NCBI GenBank assembly: GCA_028023455.1 | Contig: JAQFVV010000315.1 | Location: forward strand, 352,501-416,500 | Direction: 5' to 3' | Origin: Epiperipatus broadwayi | Taxonomy: Eukaryota > Onychophora > Udeonychophora > Euonychophora > Peripatidae | Length of the DNA: 64,000 nt | Shown: positions 52,401-64,000 of the stretch, piece by piece | How positions within the stretch are numbered: position 1 is the stretch's first letter | How the letters are laid out: every line of letters begins with the position of its first letter | Notes under the pieces: generated by a model | What the model was told of the DNA's origin: nothing | The model's input: the letters and a program-made list of their open reading frames with translations, nothing else | Database searches by the model: none | Translations under genes and position numbers: made by a program

Positions 52401-53440
52401 AAGACATATTTTGTGAGTTTATCCGTGTTAAAAAAATTAAATATTGATATACCAACTCAGATAGTTTCTGTAGCCAAAACTCTTTTAAATAGAGCAATTA
52501 ACCTTTGAGATAAGTCACATCTGAAAGAAAAAATAAATCATAATAACAGTGTTTTATTAGCAAATAGTTATAATTATAAATTTATAAAAAAAAGCCTTAT
52601 TTCAATCCCAAAATGGACAAAATAGGAAACAAAAAGATGTTATATCAGCTATTAGGATTTGTGTTCCATATGTAAAAGGAACTACAGACAGTACTGAATG
52701 TATATTAAAACACTATAATATAAATACAACATTTTCTATTCATCAAAAAATCAGCAATATAATAACCAAGCCTAAGGATTCAACCCCTCTTGAATTTCAT
52801 GGTGTTTATCAAATTTCATGTGAAAATTGTAAAGCTTCTTACATTGGTATGGGGAATTGTTGCATATGTGTTAGGAGAGATGAGCATGCTAATGCAGTTA
52901 AACAACACTCATCATCATCAGCACTCTCAATCCCTCTTGAATTTCATGGTCTTTATCAAATCTCATGTGAAAATTGTAAAGCTTCTTACATAGGTATGAG
53001 TAATTGTCACATCTGTGTTAGGAGAGATGAGCATGCTAATGCAGTTAAACAACACTCATCATCAACAGAACTCTCACTCCATACTATAGATTCAGGTCAT
53101 AAGTACCAGAATCATATCCAAATGTGATAATCTTTACCAGTGCAAAATTAGAGAAGCCATTGAGATACTTAAAAGGCCAGATTGTATCAATAAGGAAGAT
53201 GATACATGCAAACTTTCTCCTATTTTGAAAGATTTTTTTTAAAAAAATATTCTTAATTAAACATTTTTGCTATTGGAGGTACTTTAATGTTTTTTTTTAA
53301 ATCAGTGATTGTAGCACCTCTACTATCATCTTTCTACCTTTTATCACCCAGTGGATGACTTGTGTGATCAAGTTGAAATGTCGGTATATTAATATTTACA
53401 TTTTTAACATGGATGAACCCACAAAATAAGTCTTTTATAT
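52401..53440 (+). mobile_element. PLE family C with inverted 3'-end piece at its left
   Basis: The left ~63 bp (52401-52463; AAGACATATTTTGTGAGTTT) is the reverse complement of the right end (about 53385-53440). It is followed at once by plus-strand coding from the RT C-terminus (SVAKTLLNRAINL) through a linker, endonuclease and tail. This is again a head-to-head join, with only the tail of the left copy. Both outer ends adjoin (TA)n or TATATA. Confidence 0.82.
52600..53241 (+). pseudogene. PLE family C linker and GIY-YIG endonuclease with tandem duplication
   Basis: Frame 1 is open to a stop at 53125-53127. It reads AIRICVPYVKGTTD (the conserved PYV.GTT of Penelope linkers), then the endonuclease segment STPLEFHGVYQISC-ENCKASYIGM followed by VRRDEHANAVKQH. 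A second copy of the 49-codon unit follows (52786-52932 and 52933-53079, period 147 bp), then HTIDSGHKYQ. After a frameshift the C-terminus continues (NLYQCKIREAIEILKRPDCI...KLSPILKDFF, stop near 53241). Two GIY-YIG signatures in a row are not the family norm. Other defects make this copy non-functional. Confidence 0.83.
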
Positions 53441-55157
53441 ATGCAACCCAACAAAATCTTAGTGTATATATATATATATATATATAAATATATATGTGTG
53501 TGTGTATATGTGTGTGTGTAAAATGATAGTTTGTTGTGTAGTCATTTAGAGTGGTTTTATAACAAAATCAAATTAAATATGATGAGATCCAAATTAATAA
53601 GATATGCTTTCATTGGTTTACATTCCAAAATTATACTTTTTAAAAAAAATCAAAGGCTTTAATTTAATATGCATTTCTTCCATCTTTAAATAAGTGTAAT
53701 AAATAACACAAAGAATAGAATAAATCAGACTGATAAACATCACATTGTGTATTATATGATGAAACTAAAACTTGTTAGATATTATATTTGCCACTACATA
53801 AGTGTAAATATAATTCTTAACTTAATTTTTTTAATCATAAGAAAATCTAGCTTGACTGCTGGAACAAACACCTGTCATTCAAATATTTTATTTGTCTTGA
53901 GGATCAAACTCAGGTGGCAGCTGATCATATGTTATATACCCAGCATATTTTGGATGACAAGTACACAATCCAGCACTTGAAATGTCCCAAGCTATCTTCT
54001 ATTCTTAATCAAGGGGAACAGCATATCAATGTAACACATGTAAACATTTATATCTTTAAATCAATGGTGACACAATGACAAGAGTGAGACAATAGACCAA
54101 ATAATAATTAAACAAACATTAATATTTATTCATGCACACATATTAACTATAACATAATAGTATGGAAATTTACATTTAAAAATAAATATATAAGTGATTA
54201 CTCTAGCTAAATTTTATAATAGTTCTTCATTAAAGTTCATTCATTTAGAAAATATAGTGTCTACAGACAGTGATCAAAATATATTTACCCAGGTTTCGAT
54301 GATGATTTTTTGGTCTCCATTGATGATTTCTAGGCTTGCCTTTTATTTTTTAGTTTGTCAATGGGGGAGAGAGAAAATTTGGGACCTGAAGTCAAGGCAA
54401 ACATTACTAAGGCAGTCTAACAATGCATATTGCTAGTTCTGTGGCTACTGCAATATTTTCTGTGGCAGAAATAACTGGCTGTATTCTTTTCTTAGATTTC
54501 TGAATCTCTGTGTCAGTGAATAATGTAACAGCACAAAATGAAAACCAAAATGATTTACAGACTCAAGAGTGGAATGACTTACAGATTCAAGAGAGAAATG
54601 ATTTAAGGACTCAAAAGTGGAATAAATAACAATACACAGTAGTGACTTTTCATACTTTTTTCTTCCATAGTTATTTTCCTTATAATAGTGTTAAATCTAT
54701 TTTTTAATTAGATTTGCATCTTTCTTTAATTTAATTGAATTTTACATATTTTTAATCTAATATTTTTTCTAGATTAATCTACTATAACTTTGCCTTTACT
54801 CTATAGAGACTGCTTACATAGTTATCAATTATTACAATTTTAAACTTATTATCAACCACTAGCATTCAAAAGTTTACTTTCACTCATTAATTAATCTTTT
54901 CATTTTATATTTTTAGTTAGATTTACTTTTAGGCCTTTATTGTTTTTACATACCTTCAATTTATAAAAAGTAGAGTAAGTTTTAAATCTCTATTTTAATT
55001 ATTTTCCCAATCCACTTTTAATAAATGCAATCATTTACTTTTTACTAAACTACATTTTAAAACTACTTCTGAAATAATGACTTCTTCAATTATTCTTTTT
55101 TTCTTAATAAATTTGATTATATGTTTTTAAATTATGAAATATGTAACACAGATATAT
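53441..55157. other. Intergenic DNA
   Basis: (TA)n and (TG)n occur at about 53464-53520. Three 24-bp direct repeats lie at 54549-54620. No gene is recognised. The open frames 53747-53980 and 54194-54436 show no known domain. Confidence 0.4.
54549..54620 (+). repeat. Three 24-bp tandem repeats in an open frame
   Basis: Units at 54549-54572, 54573-54596 and 54597-54620 read NDLQTQEW, NDLQIQER and NDLRTQKW in one frame before a stop. Upstream in this frame there is no supported coding sequence, so it may be chance or a minisatellite. Confidence 0.6.
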
Positions 55158-55162
55158 GTGAG

Positions 55163-55278
<116 letters not shown>

Positions 55279-55344
55279 AATATTTTCATGGATAAATGGT
55301 AAATTTATAGTATTATTTCTAGGAGCTTCCATGTAATAAAAATC

Positions 55345-55400
55345 TAATAGCTAAATAATTGACATTTCAGTAAAATAACAAGTACTTTTCTCAAAGCTGC
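55345..55400 (-). ncRNA. Hammerhead-like motif, palindrome E left arm
   Basis: Minus strand: AGCT, TTGAGAA (antisense of 55388-55394), stem II AGTA/TACT, GAAA (55368-55365). A possible UUU site before AGC would pair with GCT. The U3/A8 core matches families A and D. Stem III is not convincing. Confidence 0.3.
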
Positions 55401-55600
55401 TTCCTTCTCAAATCATGAGAATGTTTGTGGTTAGAATTAAATTATTTTCTCCTTATTCTGAAATTCTATTTATTGATAAGTTTTAAAAATGTATTTTTTT
55501 TAACTTCTTAAAAAATAGAATTTAAGAATGAGGAGAAAATAACAAAGGAAAAAATAATTTTAAATCTCACAACCCACATTTTAATGATTTTTGAAGGAAA

Positions 55601-55660
55601 ATGCTCTGAGGAAAATACTTGTTATGGTAATGAAACATCAACAATTTAGTTATTATATTT
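55601..55660 (+). ncRNA. Hammerhead-like motif, palindrome E right arm, canonical core
   Basis: CTGAGGA (55606-55612) has the canonical C3, U4, G5, A6, G8 and A9. It is followed by a weak stem II (TAC/GTA) and GAAA (55632-55635). Compared base by base with the left arm, positions 3 and 8 both differ (C-G here, U-A there). Stem III is weak. Confidence 0.3.
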
Positions 55661-55694
55661 TTATTACATGGAAGCTCCCAGAAGTAATACTATG

Positions 55695-57639
<1,945 letters not shown>

Positions 57640-58015
57640 CCGTGAAATGTTGGTACATAGGTAAAATACATATTTTCAAGAAATAAAATTTACTAACAAC
57701 ATTTTAATCAATTGGAATATTAAATAACGTCTTCAATATGATTTTCATCATTTGTGACTCAAAGATTGATGCCCTTTGCAAAATTCACGTGAACTCAATG
57801 TAATAAAATCACATTGCTATCATTTTTTTTGAATATTCATTCTTTATGTGTTCAATCCAGTATGTTACATGTGTGATTTGCACTGAGTACACCTTCAACA
57901 CCATGGAAAACCCATGTGAAAGGATGACATGCATTAAATTCATCTGCTATTTTCCGATATATATGTAGTTAATGAGATTTCTTATGTGTTCAGACTTAAG
58001 GGATACTCTGTAGAA
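57640..58015 (-). pseudogene. Possible mariner-like transposon 3' relic
   Basis: On the minus strand a GC-richer segment gives fragments such as IADEFNACHPF and NDENHIEDVI. The latter resembles the DG.HIE.. C-terminus of Tc1/mariner transposases. It ends in GTACCAACATTTCACGGACATCCTGG (57629-57654), which resembles the ACACCCTG-type terminal repeats of that superfamily. The coding match is weak and fragmentary. Confidence 0.3.
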
Positions 58016-61000
58016 AGAACACAATAAAATAATGATAGATATTTTACTTTATTAATAGAAATATATAAATTCAATTAATTAATGATGTAATATAAATTTC
58101 TGTCAATGTCATACAAATTATTATTGTTCCATTTCTAAAGTATGATATTCTTGCAAAACAATCAAAATTATACAATTATTTTATAAATTAAGCTATAGTA
58201 ATGTTTGCATTGTATTGGTTCAGGTTATTAAGTGGGTGTCCTGCACATCTTATTCGGTTGGTTAAAATAGTATTTTATTTTTTTATTGATGTAAAACTAT
58301 AAACATGATATCAACATACATATGGACATTTCATAAAATCTCTGATGTAGCTTTCTAAGGATGTCTTTAACAAAAAAATCCAATGAAATTTGGATTTTTT
58401 ATTAATTTTTTTCGTAACTGGTGCATGTAATATTTTATTTTTTAACAATTTTGTAATTTCCATGATGCAATAAAAAGAGAAAACTTTCTTTGGCATAAAA
58501 TATGCTTTTATGGGAATAAAAATATGCTAATTCACAAACAAGGCCTTCTATGGAGTCTAACTGTAAGTAGAATATTGAGCTCATAAGTATACAATTTTAA
58601 TTTTTTAATATTTTAATAATATATATTTTTTAATTATTTGAAGAAATGATTTAATTTTTATTAATTTGAAATTTGTAGTGGTGTGTGTCTATATAAATTC
58701 TATATTTATTTATCCTCATATGAATTCATATGTACAGTAATCTTGTGTATAATCCACTTATTTTATAAGAATAAACTTATTTTATAAAAATAATGATTCT
58801 CAAAAAGTTTAATAATTTATTATCTATTATAATGTTTATATGGTGTGTTTGTGTTTACAAGTAATCATTTAAAAAACTAATAATCAAATGTACAGAAAGA
58901 TTTCATATGCAGGAAAATACTCAAATTGTGATTTTTTCCTATGCTTTGATACTCATGCTGTGGTGTCATTCTAGATTTGTTATATGTTTCATCACATTAT
59001 TTTCAAGTCTATAGCTAATAAATGGACTATATGAAAATAAATTATATCTATGTGATATAATAAATATAACAAGTTGTATCAATGGTGTGCATACAGAATA
59101 TAAACATCACAGGTGTGCATAAAGAATATAAACATCAGTGATATATATGAAAATATAAAATGAATAGATGTAGCTCATTTTATCAGTGATATAAACAGTA
59201 GCTACAATTTTTACTTTTAAATAGACAAGAAGCCAATTTCTATGATGACAAATGCATATCTATCTTCTGAAAATGATTTCTTTTGTATCTTTTATTATGA
59301 TTAATCTTTTTCTTATAGACACATTTGACATTTGGTAACTTTTGGGGTACAAAATAATAATGAGAATTCTTATGCGAATACTTTTGGGGATTCTGAAGCT
59401 ATGGATTATCTCACATAAGAGATAATATATATGGTTTGAAAGATAATTTTGTGAGAAATACAAAGAAATTATCACTGAAGATATAATTTAAACTTAATTA
59501 ATGATTAATAAGAAATTATGAATAAACAATAAAATAATAATTATATTGGATGTTGAAATTTCTTTTTCCCTCATTTTTTAAAAGGATATCACCATTTGTT
59601 TTAGGCATATTGTTTTCCTTCATTTTTCTAGTTTCTATTAAAGAATTTGTTTTTGGCTCTAACATAATTAAAACTGAAGTTATTGTGAAAATTGTGTCTC
59701 AAGTCAGTATTTTGCAAAATTCAATTTGGTGTTCTAGATTCAAGCAAATATCCCATAATTTAAAATAGCAAGAATAATATTAATACAAAAATTACAAATA
59801 TTAAAAATAATCCTAAATTAGTAGATTAACTATATTTGCTGCTATCAGTTTATTGATATTAGACTTTATTTTTGACAGAAATATTTTTAAATCATCAATC
59901 ATTAGCTATTTACAGTTAACATTTTTTAATTTTTTTTTAGCTAACAAATTTATTATCATGCTGAACTCAGGTTCTACAAAAATAAAATGCTACATTTAAA
60001 AAAAAATAGCCTTATACCTCACAATCCAAAATAAAATGTAGTTTTGCAGCCACAGTTTTTCTATTTCTATTGTAATTTTAAGTATTCTTCTGTGTTTATA
60101 TTAAAATATGTTTATTTAAAGAATATTATCAAATTATTAATTGAAAAGAGAATAGAGAGTTTCCAGTTATTGCTTATATGTAGTTTTCTTCTGTTGATAA
60201 ATAAGGAAACTGGCAGAATTTCTTTATCCTAAATTTTGTCTATACAAAACTATACACATATAAATAACTGTTTCTGATTGATCAAATACAGTGTAACATT
60301 CCATAGTGGAGAGGTAAGTGTTTTATTAAATGTATTAATCAAGTCTGGCAAATGAGCTATGCCATTTTTTGTATTCCATAATATTGGCTCTTAAAACATC
60401 TTCTTATTTACTAAAAATGCTAACTTTGAGTCAAATAGTTAATAAAACTGATATCCAAGCAGACATCTTTTGATAATCAATAAACTTTTTTATGAACTAT
60501 TCCTCATGCTTTCACTATAAATTTGTTCAAACTTTTTGACATTTAATTAATTCCTTCTTTTATTATTGATTGCTTTATTGGCAGAATATAATGATCAATA
60601 TAGGTATTCGCTTAGTTTATTGGAAACAATTTGTACATGATGAACAATCAAGTGTACTATAAAGTAATCCAGAACTTGTTTTGTAAATATGAAAGAAACA
60701 TACTATGGTACTTTATCAGTGCTGAAGCACTGTTTGTCAAGGGGATTTATTTTTTCTTAAAAAATATCTTCTAATTAATGAAATGTTGATTCTTCTGTAT
60801 TATCTATTTAAACACAGTGAACAAATAATTATTTTTGATATCCCCCTCCCCCCAAAATGAATATGATATTTATCCTGATATATCAAGCTAGATGTTTTTA
60901 AATATTTACATAATGAACTCACATAATGAATTCCCTTGATAATAGCAAATACTGAATTATATATCATAGTCCATATAATCTTCATTATAGTCATTAGAAT

Positions 61001-61593
61001 TAGTTCTTAACTAATGGTAGGCACTTTTCCCAATTTAACAACCTGTAAAATAATTTTGTTAGAAGTATGTAATCCTATAGTAATGTTATTTGGATACTAA
61101 TGAAAAGAATTATTACATTGTCAAGCTGTTTCAAAAATATCTTTTTAAATGCTTGGATATAAAATAAATCTTTACATTTGTCATCAGGATGAAGTTTTGT
61201 AAAAACTTTGCACATTATTGAATGCTTTATGGTTTTATGTGATAAAATGTTTTGGCAAATTAAGTACTTAATAATGCATTGTTGGTAATGTCTGAATGAA
61301 GCTATGATTCAAATATTTAATATTGTCTGCATTTTTCCTATGTTCAACCACAATATTTCCTTTAAAAGAGTAACATTTATTTTGTTTATTTACCATAAAA
61401 AAAGGTATAAATTGTTAAGAGATTTATCAAATTATATAATTAAAAAATATTTTATTTTAATCAGAATCTTTTTTATTTGCAATTGTTGTGTTATGAAAAA
61501 GAGCAAACGATAACAAGTTTAAAGTAATTTTAAGAACACATAGATTAAATGTCAAATAAAACTAATAAATTGTTTTTTTCCTTTGGTTTTTAG

Positions 61594-61594
<1 letters not shown>
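58016..61594. other. Intergenic DNA
   Basis: AT-rich with no supported gene. A 28-bp direct repeat (GGTGTGCATA.AGAATATAAA) lies at 59084-59111 and 59112-59139. Confidence 0.4.

Positions 61595-61678
<84 letters not shown>
61595..61678. repeat. (TA)n microsatellite
   Basis: About 41 uninterrupted TA units running directly into TTGTAACC. Confidence 0.98.
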
Positions 61679-61680
<2 letters not shown>

Positions 61681-64000
61681 AACCTTCTCCCAAAGACCGC
61701 TGTACTATAAATGAATCATATCACGTTTTAGGCACCATAATCACTACTGTACCCTAGCTTCCTGATCTAGCTGGTCATCAATGAATCATACCGCACATTT
61801 TAGTGATTAAATTCTCTTATGGAACCTAACATACTCACACGCTCAAGAATATAAGCATGAAAAAAACAAAAATGCAAAACTAACGAAATGATTCCTGGAT
61901 TAAATAAAACTAGCATGAAACTGTCTATCTAAAGAAGATCACAAGGCGACTAATAAAGATAAAAACTTCTGGTCAAACCAGCCCTGAAATCCACACAAAC
62001 AAAATGAGATAAGTTAAATTTGATATTCAGCAAATTAATAAAATAACTAATAATTATATGTCTTGAGTGATGATGAAATTAAACTTATAAATGAAATGAT
62101 ACGTAAATTATGATGTAAATGACTAAATGGATGATGGAATGAAGTAATAACGGAATAGTGGAATGAAATGAGTCTAAGAGTGAAGAGAAAAGAACGAATA
62201 GATATGAGAATAATGAATGATTAAGATGATGATAGAATAAGAGTTAATGAATAGTGAAGATGATAAAAGAATAAAAGTTAATGTATGATTAATCAATTAT
62301 GATAATGAATTAATGTCAGATGAGAATGAATAAATAAAAGGATTGATCAAGGTGAAATTGAAGAACAATGTTGATGATGGAGACTGAAATCTTAAACTAT
62401 AAACTAATATGAGATTAAATGGGAAAAAGATAAGCTAAATACAAATAGGGATTTCAAGCTTGACACAACCAGAATATCCATCATAAAATTAAAACAAACT
62501 ATACATTTTATATCAACAAAAGTAATTTGCATATTAAAGCTTAGCTAACTTTCATAGACTGTGAAAGTAATCTATTGTAAGTTCAACTATAATAATTAAC
62601 AAGATATAAACTTTATTACAAACTTAAATTCTATCTTAAGACTTAACAATTAATTCTTCTCAGGGTTCAAACACTATAAATTGTTATACAACATATATTT
62701 GGGTCAGTAAGAGGGATTTTACCACTACCCAAACATAATGCACAAAACAGCTCTCAATATAAACTCAAATTAAGAACTATATTTAGCAGTTACTCATAAA
62801 CTTTATAATTAATATAAACTTTAAAATTTATGAATGGAAATGACTTTTTGGATAATTAAAAAAAAACAATAACTTACCAAATTCCTTTTCTTAAATAATT
62901 ATAAACAATGTGATCAAGATCAGTGAATGATAGCTCTGCGGATTTAACTAAATCAATTAAATCAAGACTATGTTTATCTTTTAAGATATTGTTTAAAACA
63001 ATCTGTACTACAAGTTATTAACATTTTGATTATTGTGTGATAATGCATTAGATGTACCAATAAATTACAAGACTTACCAAAATTATTATGATATAGCATA
63101 ATATAGTTAATAGTACTATATTGGTTGATGATGATTTCAATTTATAATCTTCTGATAGGTTGATAGCAATAACAATAATAGTGTATAGATGTGGTAATTA
63201 GCAATAAGACTACATGCAACTACATAAATTTTTAAATACAACAAACTTTATTTACACTATGTACAAAATTTTAATTTACAGATATGGCATGAAATAAAAC
63301 TAATCTATTGAAATAATTTATGGATGGGACAAATACTTATTATCCCCTTGACCATATACTCAGCAAATGATACAACCAAATAGAAAATAATGTTCAAAAT
63401 ATCATTTGTTGCTCTTTGGCATATTTTTAAAAAATATGATACTAAAACCTATTTAAGCTGCACTAGCACTTAAATTACATAATAGCAGTATATTTAGAAC
63501 TCTAGGATATGCACAAAGTTTAAATTTAGAATTCCAACATTATAAAGTATTGCATTATCCCAAAGCCCTATCTTTTATCAGAATATGATAAGGGCAATTA
63601 TCACATTCTGTGCAATTACTAACTTATTTAACTTTGAAATGACTAAGTTTAGTGCATTAAATGAATATGATTAAACATTCAAAAATCAAAGACACCTAGA
63701 TCTCATTAAGCATTACCTATGTCCACAGCTCAACCCTTGAATACATAACTGATCTTACAATTTTATTGTCACATCATTATCTGATAAAAAATGAATCCAT
63801 TCTGCCAGTGTGCATCTCTTACTTTTACATTTTAAATTCTACAATTACAACTAGATTCTGGTTTGGTCTGTCAACAACTGATGATGATCCCACAACATCA
63901 CAAACAATATTTCGATTAAGAAAACACTATGCTAGATGAGTATTCCTAAATTTAATATTATTTTATACTTGCTATATGATCTGGACCTAATATACTTCAC
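61677..64000. mobile_element. Start of a TTGTAACC-type block, runs off the window
   Basis: TTGTAACCTTCTCCC begins right after (TA)n, like the 16.1-kb insertion end and the 1041 block. The first ~200 bp are GC-richer and contain a repeated AATGAATCATA(T/C)C motif (about 61709 and 61779). A purine-rich degenerate tract of GATGA/GAATGA units covers about 62040-62390. No matching GGTTACAA end is found before the window edge. No open frame is recognised. Whether this is one element is inference. Confidence 0.35.

Noticed and set aside
53345-53400. TGGATGA, hairpin CTTG/CAAG, then GAAA in the family C tail as a hammerhead
   Set aside because: The layout is suggestive but positions 3 and 4 are altered and stem I does not pair. 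I treat it as at most a decayed relic.

Overview
The window is a very AT-rich, repeat-dominated stretch of an animal nuclear genome. I find no convincing host protein-coding gene, rRNA or tRNA. Nearly everything I can name is a transposable element, an element relic or a microsatellite. The mix is Penelope-like elements (PLEs) with GIY-YIG endonucleases, an L1/Tx1-like LINE, older LINEs with (ATT)n tails, foldback elements and long (TA)n, (TTA)n, (TAC)n and (TATC)n tracts. It would fit a metazoan with a large AT-rich genome. A lophotrochozoan such as a cephalopod mollusc is my best guess (inference, low confidence), and other AT-rich animals such as cnidarians are not excluded.

Layout. 0-3.4 kb: a PLE family A tail fragment between two (TA)n tracts, then a GC-richer LTR-like block. 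3.4-6.1 kb: two inverted family A PLE copies and a (TTA)n tract. 6.1-6.5 kb: a foldback element. 9.2-15.2 kb: a nearly full-length LINE with ORF1, ORF2, poly(A) and a 12-bp target-site duplication. 15.5-21.5 kb: two inverted family B PLE copies, one split by a 3.5-kb non-coding insertion with inverted TTGTAACC ends. 22.3-24.6 kb: a decayed antisense LINE with a triplet-repeat tail. 25.6-27.5 kb: a degenerate tandem repeat interrupted by a hairpin element. 31.4-32.4 kb: a second relic of the (ATT)n-tailed LINE type. 33.8-34.5 kb: a 5'-truncated relative of the 9-kb LINE. 36.2-38.3 kb: a second inverted family A pair. 38.8-40.7 kb: an inverted family D pair. 42.1-43.7 kb: four ~0.4-kb repeats, two per strand, each with a type I hammerhead ribozyme fold. 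50.4-51.0 kb: a larger relative of the hairpin element at 26.8 kb. 52.2-53.4 kb: a family C PLE with a duplicated endonuclease segment. 55.2-55.8 kb: a palindrome between two (TA)n tracts with PLE-tail features. 57.6-58.0 kb: a possible mariner-like relic. 61.7-64 kb: the start of another TTGTAACC-type block.

How it fits together. Four PLE families (A-D) occur at five coding loci, and at all five the copies lie head-to-head: two 5'-truncated copies, 3' tails pointing outward. Tails of A, B, C and the palindrome E end in or next to (TA)n. Just upstream of the tail ends, A, D and E share a hairpin followed by GAAA that resembles a hammerhead with U3-A8 in place of C3-G8. In palindrome E one arm has the variant core and the other the canonical CUGAGGA core. 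The clearest hammerheads are in the 42-kb array, which looks like a retrozyme-type repeat (non-autonomous, non-coding, ribozyme-bearing). That array, with the ribozyme-like PLE tails, is the best candidate here for an undescribed system.
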